This document shows, in pieces, positions 1-5,465 of a stretch of 10,167 bases of DNA. The stretch is from NCBI GenBank assembly GCA_945929285.1, contig CAMEOC010000016.1:1-10167 (forward strand), read 5' to 3'. The notes under the pieces were generated by a model. The model had not been told where the DNA came from. It searched no databases and worked only from the letters and a program-made list of their open reading frames with translations. The DNA is from an uncultured Mucispirillum sp. GTDB lineage: Bacteria > Chrysiogenota > Deferribacteres > Deferribacterales > Mucispirillaceae. Position 1 is the first letter of the stretch. Each line of letters begins with the position of its first letter. The position numbers and the translations under genes were made by a program.

Positions 1-461
1 CTTCAAGGTTTTTTTATAACATGAGAAGCCACGATGCTCAGTTTGATTTTGATATTGATTTGGCAAAATCAAAATCTAACGATAACCCGGTTTATTATAT
101 ACAGTATGCCAATGCACGAGGAAACAGCTTAATAGAAAATGCAAAGGAAAAAGGCATAGAGTATAAAAAAGGTGAAGGTTTAGAAAAAGCCATAGGCAGT
201 GATGAAATCAAGCTGATAAAAAATATGGTAAAACTAAAGTATGTAATAGAGATTGCAGCATATAATTTAGAGCCTCACAGGGTAAGCTATCACCTGCAGG
301 AATTAGCAGCTGCATTTCATTCTTATTATTATAATAATAAAATATTAAACAGTGAAGATATAAGCACAACTTGTGGTAGGCTTACAGTTTGCGAAGCTGC
401 TGCTGTTACAATAAAACAAGGGCTTGATATTTTAGGTGTATCAGCTCCACAAAGGATGTAG
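1..461 (+). CDS. argS: Arginine--tRNA ligase (ArgRS), C-terminal part; 5' end outside the window
   Basis: Class I aminoacyl-tRNA synthetase that charges tRNA-Arg in the cytoplasm. The reading frame is open from base 3, so the Met at base 21 is internal and the true start lies upstream. The visible start reads RFFYNMRSHDAQFDFDIDLA and is followed by SNDNPVYYIQYANAR. This is the conserved ArgRS block that precedes the anticodon-binding domain. The rest is a helical DALR-type anticodon-binding domain ending in LGVSAPQRM, the typical ArgRS C-terminus (usually LGVxAPERM), so the 3' end is intact. It ends in TAG only 4 bases before the SPOR gene, which suggests co-transcription and possibly translational coupling. 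Identification rests on these family motifs; the catalytic HIGH region is not in the window. Confidence 0.95.
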   Translation, partial: SRFFYNMRSHDAQFDFDIDLAKSKSNDNPVYYIQYANARGNSLIENAKEKGIEYKKGEGLEKAIGSDEIKLIKNMVKLKYVIEIAAYNLEPHRVSYHLQELAAAFHSYYYNNKILNSEDISTTCGRLTVCEAAAVTIKQGLDILGVSAPQRM

Positions 462-465
462 AGAA

Positions 466-1257
466 ATGTCTGATAATAAAAATTCATTTAGGGATATGAT
501 ATTAATCATATTTGTAGTATTGGTATGTTTTGGTATAACTATATATGGTATTGCATATTTAACAAGCAAAGTATTTTCTGAAAGTGGGGAAGTGGAAATA
601 TCTGAAAATGAAAGACCAAAAGAAGTAAGCACAAACCCAAAAGATGGCGATACGATAACTTTTACTTCCATGCAGGAAGAAGGGGCAGAAGTTGCTCCAG
701 ATATGGATAATATAATTACAACTATAACTCCACCTGTAAAAAATAATGTAGAAATAGCTGATAATATGGTGGTGCAGGAAGATGCAAATATGCAGGCAGA
801 GAAAAAGGTGGAAGAAAAAGCACCTGTTACTAATAATCAGCCAAAAATAGAAGCTAAAAAAGAAGAAACTGTAAAGCAGGTGGCAGAGAAAAAGGCAGAA
901 CCTAAAAAAGAAGAAGTAAAAAAAGCAGAGCCAAAAAGAGAAGAAGTGAAAAAGGTGGCAGAACCTAAAAAAGCGGAGCCTAAAAAAGTAGAAACAGTAA
1001 AACCTGTTACTCCAAAACCAGTTGGGGAGTTTGTGGTGCAGATAGCTGCTGTGCAGTCTAAAGAATCTGCTGAAAAGGAAATGGCAAAATACAGGGCTAA
1101 ATTTCCAGATGTGTTTATAAAACAGGTGCAGATAAATGGTAAAACATGGTATAGAGTTCGCCTTGGGGTAAGCGATACAAGGCAGCAGGCAGAGCAGGTG
1201 GCACAAAGGGTTAGCCAGGAATTTAAAATAAAGCCTATTGTTACAAAAAATAATTAA
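466..1257 (+). CDS. Membrane-anchored SPOR-domain protein
   Basis: A 263-residue bitopic inner-membrane protein. A short cytoplasmic N-terminus precedes one hydrophobic segment (about residues 11-34, MILIIFVVLVCFGITIYGIA). A long low-complexity linker rich in Lys, Glu, Pro and Val follows (about 40-187), including repeated AEPKK units at 144-174. A C-terminal SPOR domain starts at FVVQIAAVQS (about 188-260) with the usual GKTWYRVRLG strand. SPOR domains bind denuded peptidoglycan glycan strands, often at the division septum; the linker would span the periplasm. I chose ATG 466 over the in-frame ATG at 436 because 436 lies inside argS, while 466 has AAGG at 452-455 and follows the argS stop by 4 bases. 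The architecture resembles FtsN/DedD-type proteins, but no specific orthologue can be named. Confidence 0.88.
   Translation: MSDNKNSFRDMILIIFVVLVCFGITIYGIAYLTSKVFSESGEVEISENERPKEVSTNPKDGDTITFTSMQEEGAEVAPDMDNIITTITPPVKNNVEIADNMVVQEDANMQAEKKVEEKAPVTNNQPKIEAKKEETVKQVAEKKAEPKKEEVKKAEPKREEVKKVAEPKKAEPKKVETVKPVTPKPVGEFVVQIAAVQSKESAEKEMAKYRAKFPDVFIKQVQINGKTWYRVRLGVSDTRQQAEQVAQRVSQEFKIKPIVTKNN
895..993 (+). repeat. In-frame AEPKK repeat in the SPOR-protein linker
   Basis: Two adjacent 30-base units encode AEPKKEEVKK and AEPKREEVKK (residues 144-153 and 154-163). Two shorter AEPKK units follow (165-169 and 170-174). The bases differ between copies at synonymous positions, so the repeat is mainly at protein level. 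It forms part of the extended charged periplasmic linker. Confidence 0.75.
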
Positions 1258-1259
1258 GT

Positions 1260-2423
1260 ATGAAAAAAACTGCTTTAATACTATTTTTTATATTTTTATA
1301 TAGTAATATTTCTTTTGGTCAAACCATATACAGCAGTGAAGAAATATATAAAATAAACGGTGCTCAAGTTTTTGTGCTTGATGAAAAATATAAGGGCAAT
1401 ATTGGTGCATTTTTTAAAGAAGTAAAAGATATGGGTATAAATACTGTGTTTTTTAGAGTGTTTCATAATAGTAAAGATAGGAGCCATTTAGGGCTTTCTT
1501 TAAAGTGCGAAAGCGGAGTATATTATGAAACAGATAATGCCTGCACAGTTTATGATATATTAGGGGAAGTAGTAAAGGCAGCCCATGATAATGATGTAAA
1601 GCTTTATGCCTGGATGGCAACAAGAAGTTTATCCTTTTTAAAAACTGATGAATTTATGAGTATGAGTTTATCAGCTGCTGGAGGCCAGGAAAAAGGGTAT
1701 GGGGCAAATATTTTTAAAAAGGAAGTGCGGGAAACTATACTTAACCTTTTTGAAGATTTAGCCAAATATGAAATAGACGGTATTTTATTTCAAGATGATT
1801 TTATTTTAAAATATACAGAAGGTAGTGATAAGTATGCCAGTTTTTTATTTAAAGAAGAAACAGGTATAGAAGTAAAGGCGGAAAACTTTTTTAATAAAGT
1901 AAAAGAGTATAACGGCAGGAAAGTATTTTCTGAATATAAAGATGATTTTTATGTGTGGGCCCAGTGGAAAAGCTCACAGCTTGCACTTTTTTTTAAAGAG
2001 CTAAAAGAGCGTGCAAAAACCCAAAATCCTAAAATAAAATTTGCAGCAAATATATATTATGAAACACCAATTGATGAAAAAGCAGGTATTTCCTGGTATT
2101 CTCAAAACATTGAAACATTAAAATCTGCCGGGGCAGATTATTTTGCAGTTATGGGCTATTTTGAGCAAATAAGCCAGGAAAAACAGCTTGGCAGGGTGGA
2201 AGCAGCAGAATATATAGGCAAAATAGCAGAAAAAGCAGTGGAAAAAGCAGGTAACGAAAAGGCTGTAATAATGAAACTGCAGACAAAATCTTTTAAAGGT
2301 GCTGGAATGTTAAGCTATGATGATTATAAACTTGTGTGCAGGCGGACAAAATTAGCAGGGGAAGTTAGCTATACTGCTGTGCCGGTATTTTCATCCAGCG
2401 ATATTTATATATGTCCTAAATAA
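1260..2423 (+). CDS. Secreted GHL13-type hydrolase, like the C-terminal domain of PgaB
   Basis: A 387-residue protein with a cleavable signal peptide (residues 1 to about 20, MKKTALILFFIFLYSNISFG), hence exported. The mature part reads as a TIM-barrel glycoside-hydrolase-like domain. It has VFVLDEKYKGN, then MGINTVFFRVF (58-68), VKLYAWMATRSLSF (113-126) and LFEDLAKYEIDGILFQDD (163-180). The block spacing and the DGILFxDD motif recall the C-terminal domain of PgaB (PF14883, GHL13), which cleaves partially deacetylated poly-beta-1,6-GlcNAc. D173, D179 and D180 are candidate active-site acids. PgaB's N-terminal deacetylase domain is absent, so this is a stand-alone hydrolase or lectin-like domain; the substrate is unknown. 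The start is 2 bases after the SPOR stop without a clear Shine-Dalgarno, so translational coupling is likely. The signal peptide supports this start. Confidence 0.72.
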   Translation: MKKTALILFFIFLYSNISFGQTIYSSEEIYKINGAQVFVLDEKYKGNIGAFFKEVKDMGINTVFFRVFHNSKDRSHLGLSLKCESGVYYETDNACTVYDILGEVVKAAHDNDVKLYAWMATRSLSFLKTDEFMSMSLSAAGGQEKGYGANIFKKEVRETILNLFEDLAKYEIDGILFQDDFILKYTEGSDKYASFLFKEETGIEVKAENFFNKVKEYNGRKVFSEYKDDFYVWAQWKSSQLALFFKELKERAKTQNPKIKFAANIYYETPIDEKAGISWYSQNIETLKSAGADYFAVMGYFEQISQEKQLGRVEAAEYIGKIAEKAVEKAGNEKAVIMKLQTKSFKGAGMLSYDDYKLVCRRTKLAGEVSYTAVPVFSSSDIYICPK

Positions 2424-2440
2424 TAATACGAGGTAAGAAT

Positions 2441-3808
2441 ATGAAAGTGGGAATAATAGGTGGCGGAATCTCTGGGGTGTCTTTAGCATTAAAGCTGGGG
2501 TTATTGAAAGAACAGGGAAAAGATATTGATATTACATTATTAGAATCAGAAAGCAGGCTTGGGGGCACAATAGATTCTGTGCATAAAGATGGTTTTGTAA
2601 TAGAATCTGGCACAAACGGTTTTTTAGACAGCAAGCCTTTCACATTAGAAGTATTTGAAGAAGCAGGCTTAAAAGAAAAGCTTGTAAAAAGTAATGATAA
2701 AGCCCGCATAAGATATATCCAAAGGTATGGAGAGCTTCAAAGGCTGCCAGAGGGTGCAGGAGCATTTTTTAAATCAAAACTTTTAACCTTTGGTGGCAAA
2801 ATGCGTTTAGCAAAAGAAATATTTGTACCGCAAAAAAAAGATGACAGCGATGAATCTTTAGCTTCCTTTGCAGAAAGAAGATTAGGCAGGCAGGCACTTG
2901 ATTTCTTAATAGGCCCTATGGTTTCTGGCGTATTTGCAGGGGACCCTGAAAAAATGAGCCTGCAGTCTTGCTTTCCTGTAATACATGATTTAGAAAAAAC
3001 ATACGGTGGCTTAGTAAAAGGTATGATTAAAAAGCCTAAAAAGAAAAGCGGCCCTGCAGGCCCTGGTGGAGTATTAACTTCCTATGAAGGCGGTATGGGT
3101 GAAGCTGTAAAAGATTTAGCAAAAGCTGCAGAAAGTAAAGGAGCAAAAATATTACTTTCTACACCTGTGGAAGAAGTAACAAAAAATAATGATAAATATA
3201 ATGTAAAAGCAGGTAATAAAGAATTTGAATTTGATATAATTGCAGTATGTACCCCAGCTTATGCTTCAAGTAAATTTTTAAAAGGGTTAGATAACAGCCT
3301 TTCAGAAACTTTATCTACCATACCTTATGCCCCTATGTTTGTGGCAGGCCTTGGCTTTAATGATGAAGATATAGTAGATGATTTAAACGGTTTTGGCTAC
3401 CTAATACCAAAAAAAGAAAATATGAGAATATTAGGTGCATTATTTACATCAAGTATGTTTCCTGTGCAGGCTCAAAAAGGGAAAAAATTCTTAAGGATAA
3501 TGGCAGGAGGCGATACAAACCATGCTTTAATGGAAAAAGATGTAGATGAGCTTTTAAAAATATGTATAGAAGATGTAAAACATGTGCTTGGAGTTAAAAA
3601 AGAGCCATACATGGTGCAGACATTTAAAGTAATGAAAGCTATACCACAATACCACATAGGCCACCGTGAAAAAGTAGCTAAAATAGAAGAAATCACCTCA
3701 AAACTAGGCAATATTTATATAGGCGGCAATGTGCTTTACGGTATAGGGCTTAACGACTGCACAAAAACAAGTAAATTAATAGCTGAAAAAATTGCAGAAA
3801 AATTATAA
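2441..3808 (+). CDS. hemG: Protoporphyrinogen (or coproporphyrinogen III) oxidase, FAD-dependent, HemG/HemY type
   Basis: A 455-residue flavoprotein of the oxygen-dependent protoporphyrinogen oxidase family, carrying out the six-electron oxidation of porphyrinogen late in heme synthesis. The N-terminus MKVGIIGGGISGVSLALKLG holds the Rossmann GxGxxG (7-12). E35 is at the ribose-binding position, followed by RLGG (39-42) and the ESGTNGF stretch typical of the family. The C-terminus has the second FAD motif (IYIGGNVLYGIGLNDC) and a closing helix. Length is normal. GAGGT at 2430-2434 sits 6 bases before ATG. It is the last gene of the argS-SPOR-hydrolase run. Sequence alone cannot decide between the protoporphyrin and coproporphyrin routes; the neighbouring heme-binding reductase at 7761-9080 is a plausible user of the product. 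Confidence 0.88.
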   Translation: MKVGIIGGGISGVSLALKLGLLKEQGKDIDITLLESESRLGGTIDSVHKDGFVIESGTNGFLDSKPFTLEVFEEAGLKEKLVKSNDKARIRYIQRYGELQRLPEGAGAFFKSKLLTFGGKMRLAKEIFVPQKKDDSDESLASFAERRLGRQALDFLIGPMVSGVFAGDPEKMSLQSCFPVIHDLEKTYGGLVKGMIKKPKKKSGPAGPGGVLTSYEGGMGEAVKDLAKAAESKGAKILLSTPVEEVTKNNDKYNVKAGNKEFEFDIIAVCTPAYASSKFLKGLDNSLSETLSTIPYAPMFVAGLGFNDEDIVDDLNGFGYLIPKKENMRILGALFTSSMFPVQAQKGKKFLRIMAGGDTNHALMEKDVDELLKICIEDVKHVLGVKKEPYMVQTFKVMKAIPQYHIGHREKVAKIEEITSKLGNIYIGGNVLYGIGLNDCTKTSKLIAEKIAEKL

Positions 3809-3825
3809 AATCTTTCAAACTTTGC

Positions 3826-3844
3826 CAAATATAATAAATATTTG
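3826..3844. repeat. 7-bp perfect inverted repeat overlapping a -35 box
   Basis: CAAATAT (3826-3832) and ATATTTG (3838-3844) are separated by AATAA. The right arm runs into the TTGACA at 3842-3847. No T-tract follows, so it is a poor terminator for hemG. It could be an operator for the downstream promoter. The AT-only arms make chance a real possibility. Confidence 0.4.
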
Positions 3845-3871
3845 ACAAAAAAGAGAAATAATATATATTAT
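3842..3871 (+). promoter_or_regulatory. Predicted sigma70-type promoter of the DUF4241 gene
   Basis: A consensus -35 TTGACA at 3842-3847 precedes overlapping -10 candidates: TATATT at 3864-3869 (16-base spacer) or TATTAT at 3866-3871 (18-base spacer). It lies 28 bases before the ATG at 3899, in a 90-base gap after hemG, so the downstream gene probably has its own transcript. Confidence 0.6.
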
Positions 3872-3898
3872 ATATTATAAGAAAACGGAGAAATATAA

Positions 3899-4642
3899 AT
3901 GAGTGTTAATAAAGAATGGTTAGAAGAATATAATAAAAAGAAAAGTATAATATGCCCGGAAAACCCACTGGAAAAATATTTTACAGATAAAGAAATAGCA
4001 GGCTGTAAAATAGATACTTTAGATTTAGGCACAATAAAAATCACTTCCGGTGATATAGTAGCATGCGACCCAACAGCATGTTTAGACCACAACATAAGCC
4101 CTTTTTTTGATAAATTTCCTAAAGGGGAGTTTCCTGTAACTGCTTCCATTGTAGTAGATGAGGAAGATGAGATGGATAGTAAAATAGCAGCTGTCCGCAT
4201 AAAATTTACAGATAATGCCCCAGCTGTATACAGGGAAGCACTTTATGGCGATGAAGATTTATCTGAAATAGAATCTCAAGGAGATTTTTTTGGTATAATC
4301 ATAGATACAGGCCTTGCTGCTTTTATGGATAGAGATGGTTACGACAGCCTTGCCAGCAGGCTTACAAAAGAAGAAGAAGCAAATGAAGATTTTGATGCTT
4401 ATACAGATATATATTCAAAAGATTTGGAAAAAAGTGCAAAAGATAACCCTAAATACCAATACCCTGACGGCGACTGGGTAAATTTTAAAATAAACGAAAA
4501 AAATAATGCAGTAATTTTTTCCTCACCTTATGGCGAAGGATATTTTCCAGTATATGTAGCTGAAGATAAAGATGGCAGTATTTGCCAGCTGGTTATTCAG
4601 TTTATAGATGTGGAACTAGTTGATGATGAGGAAGAAGAATAA
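3899..4642 (+). CDS. DUF4241-like acidic protein of unknown function
   Basis: A 247-residue soluble protein with no signal peptide or membrane segment. It has the pattern of the DUF4241 family: LGTIKITSGDIVACDPTACL (about 43-62), then PKGEFPVTASIVV, IAAVRIKFTDNAPAVYREAL, and a glycine/aspartate stretch FFGIIIDTGLAAFMDRDGY. A late PYGEGYFPVYVAEDKDG block leads to the C-terminal FIDVELVDDEEEE. The last residues are almost all acidic. The biochemical role of this family is not known to me. CGGAG at 3886-3890 sits 8 bases before ATG. It has its own promoter and two downstream terminators, so it appears monocistronic. The match comes from recalled motif order and was not searched. Confidence 0.75.
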   Translation: MSVNKEWLEEYNKKKSIICPENPLEKYFTDKEIAGCKIDTLDLGTIKITSGDIVACDPTACLDHNISPFFDKFPKGEFPVTASIVVDEEDEMDSKIAAVRIKFTDNAPAVYREALYGDEDLSEIESQGDFFGIIIDTGLAAFMDRDGYDSLASRLTKEEEANEDFDAYTDIYSKDLEKSAKDNPKYQYPDGDWVNFKINEKNNAVIFSSPYGEGYFPVYVAEDKDGSICQLVIQFIDVELVDDEEEE

Positions 4643-4658
4643 ACATAATTATATAAAA

Positions 4659-4694
4659 TAGCTTAAAGGTGTAAAAACTTTTAAGCTAGCTTTT
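4659..4694 (+). terminator. Possible first terminator of the DUF4241 gene
   Basis: TAGCTTAAA (4659-4667) pairs with TTTAAGCTA (4680-4688). The stem extends two more pairs inwards (one G-T) and leaves an 8-base loop. Only a short T4 (4691-4694) follows, so this may be a weak terminator ahead of the stronger one at 4705. Confidence 0.5.
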
Positions 4695-4704
4695 CCGTCT
4701 ACTT

Positions 4705-4748
4705 AATACTGCAAAACTTACTTTACATGAGTTTTGCAGTATTTTTTT
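4705..4748 (+). terminator. Rho-independent terminator after the DUF4241 gene
   Basis: A 14-bp perfect stem, AATACTGCAAAACT (4705-4718) with AGTTTTGCAGTATT (4730-4743), has an 11-base loop and overlaps a run of seven T (4742-4748). It is the strongest terminator in the window. Confidence 0.88.
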
Positions 4749-4926
4749 ACCTAAAAATATGGCATAAATATTGCTTAATCTATTAAAAATAATAAAAGAA
4801 AAACAAAATAAAATAACATGAATTGTGTAAAAATTATAAATTTTTAAGCCGTATTTTTGTGCTTAAAAAAAAGGCAAAATAAAAAACCTATGCTATATAA
4901 AGAAAATTTTTACTTTTATAGAAAAG

Positions 4927-4935
4927 TTTTCCACA
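4927..4935 (+). promoter_or_regulatory. DnaA-box-like 9-mer
   Basis: TTTTCCACA fits the DnaA consensus TTWTNCACA. It stands alone, about 155 bases from the pair at 5082-5101 and on the same strand. Confidence 0.55.
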
Positions 4936-5006
4936 AGATATTAGTAAAAATTTTATAAAAAAAATGCTTGACAGCATAAATGCTAGGAAATAAAGGAAAA
5001 GTTTAT

Positions 5007-5059
5007 AAACTATTGATAATATAGAATAAAAAATATATTTCCTTATTTATCAATAGTTT
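5007..5059. repeat. 13-bp perfect inverted repeat between the DnaA-box-like sites
   Basis: AAACTATTGATAA (5007-5019) and TTATCAATAGTTT (5047-5059) are exact reverse complements around a 27-base A/T-rich loop. Outside the arms the symmetry continues imperfectly for several bases. No T-tract suited to termination follows directly, so it may be a protein-binding site, a structured leader RNA or an unwinding-region element. Confidence 0.65.
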
Positions 5060-5070
5060 TTAAGCTTATA

Positions 5071-5079
5071 TATGGAAAA
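5071..5079 (-). promoter_or_regulatory. Degenerate DnaA-box-like 9-mer, reverse orientation
   Basis: The reverse complement reads TTTTCCATA, one base off TTTTCCACA. It starts exactly 11 bases before the site at 5082, so three elements (5071, 5082, 5093) share an 11-base period. Confidence 0.3.
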
Positions 5080-5081
5080 AG

Positions 5082-5090
5082 TTGTCCACA
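5082..5090 (+). promoter_or_regulatory. DnaA-box-like 9-mer
   Basis: TTGTCCACA has one deviation (G at position 3) from TTWTNCACA. It is 2 bases from the next box in the same orientation, a spacing that puts both on one face of the helix. Confidence 0.5.
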
Positions 5091-5092
5091 AG

Positions 5093-5101
5093 TTTTCCAC
5101 A
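5093..5101 (+). promoter_or_regulatory. DnaA-box-like 9-mer
   Basis: TTTTCCACA is identical to the box at 4927 and fits TTWTNCACA. It is the second of the close same-strand pair. Confidence 0.55.
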
Positions 5102-5187
5102 TATAAAATATGAAAAAGTTAAATATTATTACAAGTAGTTTTTAAGTATTAAATGTAACCTGTTAATATGTAATATAAAATATCTTA

Positions 5188-5215
5188 TTGCAATTTATCA
5201 GGAATAATATATATT
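5188..5215 (+). promoter_or_regulatory. Possible promoter directly in front of the DUF2007-like gene
   Basis: TTGCAA (5188-5193) and TATATT (5210-5215) are separated by 16 bases. Transcription would start near 5222, practically at the ATG (5224), giving a leaderless mRNA. The -35 matches consensus only partly, and other A/T-rich -10 words are nearby. Confidence 0.35.
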
Positions 5216-5223
5216 GACATTAT

Positions 5224-5451
5224 ATGATTAAGGTTAGAGAATACAAAACAAGACGCCTGGCAGATGAGGCTTCATCATATTTAATGTCTAAGGGCATACC
5301 TGCTGTTACAAAAGGGTATGTTGCTGTGCCTAAGGGCCTTGAGCATCTTAAGCAGGATAAAGTTGAGCTTATGGTTCCTGAGCATCTATATAATAAGAGT
5401 ATTGAGTATTTATCTGAACTAGAACGGAAAGTAGTAGAAAAGAAAAAATAA
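5224..5451 (+). CDS. Small DUF2007-like protein
   Basis: A 75-residue soluble protein resembling the DUF2007 domain (PF09413, called a putative prokaryotic signal-transducing protein). It has an N-terminal strand, then RLADEASSYLMSKGIPAVTKG, then VELMVPEHLYNKSIEYLSELE. This is the family's pattern of moving from one chain to a helix, 'GIPA', and a late 'vpeedlerA' strand-helix. The function is not established. An in-frame stop at 5215 rules out any longer form. The domain begins at residue 1-2, so ATG 5224 is preferred to ATG 5284. There is no Shine-Dalgarno at a normal distance; the nearest AGGAA (5200-5204) is about 19 bases away. It is followed 14 bases later by the NlpC/P60 gene, probably on the same transcript. 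Confidence 0.7.
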   Translation: MIKVREYKTRRLADEASSYLMSKGIPAVTKGYVAVPKGLEHLKQDKVELMVPEHLYNKSIEYLSELERKVVEKKK

Positions 5452-5452
5452 T

Positions 5453-5458
5453 AAGGAG
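5453..5458 (+). promoter_or_regulatory. Ribosome binding site that decides a TTG start
   Basis: AAGGAG lies 7 bases before the TTG at 5466 and 1 base after the preceding stop. It supports TTG as the initiation codon, because no ATG lies between it and the signal peptide. Confidence 0.8.
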
Positions 5459-5465
5459 TTTTAAG

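Larger units (their letters stand above)
4921..5110. other. Candidate DnaA-binding region (possible oriC or DnaA-controlled regulatory site)
   Basis: Three same-strand DnaA-box-like sites (4927, 5082, 5093) flank about 145 bases of nearly pure A/T DNA with an inverted repeat. That is the general layout of a bacterial origin: initiator boxes beside an easily unwound region. Against it, no dnaA, dnaN, gidA/mnmG, rpmH or parAB gene is in the window. The genes on both sides run the same way, and no clear DnaA-trio run was found next to a box. A DnaA-responsive promoter or a titration site is an alternative. Confidence 0.4.
4643..5223. other. Gene-free AT-rich intergenic region with terminators and a DnaA-box cluster
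   Basis: No convincing gene in about 580 bases. The first 110 bases hold two terminators. Base 4749 onward is extremely A/T-rich, with several short hairpins. These are 4829-4845 (7-bp arms), 4841-4869 (TTTTTAAGC/GCTTAAAAA, which could terminate - strand transcription) and alternating ATGCT/AGCAT/ATGCT words at 4964-4984. A 13-bp inverted repeat spans 5007-5059, and three DnaA-box-like 9-mers lie between 4927 and 5101. The last 100 bases hold a possible promoter for the gene at 5224. Confidence 0.8.

Noticed and set aside
436..465. Ten-codon N-terminal extension of the SPOR protein from ATG 436
   Set aside because: It would overlap argS. ATG 466 has a ribosome site and fits the usual start of a short cytoplasmic tail before the membrane helix.
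559..1206. Long open frame on the - strand, 215 codons
   Set aside because: It is antisense to the Lys/Glu-rich SPOR gene. Its product is a Phe/Cys/His/Leu-rich string that mirrors AAA/GAA codons, with no ribosome site or family pattern.
3868..4200. Open frame on the - strand over the DUF4241 gene start
   Set aside because: It is a Ser/Leu-rich shadow of the real gene on the + strand, without its own translation signals.
4968..5009. TTGACA at 4968 as a promoter -35
   Set aside because: No -10 word lies at 15-19 bases; the nearest TATAAA (5004) is 30 bases away.
5214..5219. TTGACA at 5214 as a promoter -35
   Set aside because: Its -10 would fall inside the gene starting at 5224, and no suitable -10 word is there.
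4643..5223. Search for a small gene, riboswitch, CRISPR array or known small RNA in the long gap
   Set aside because: No coding-like frame, no evenly spaced repeats and no recognisable riboswitch core. The structures seen are short A/T hairpins.
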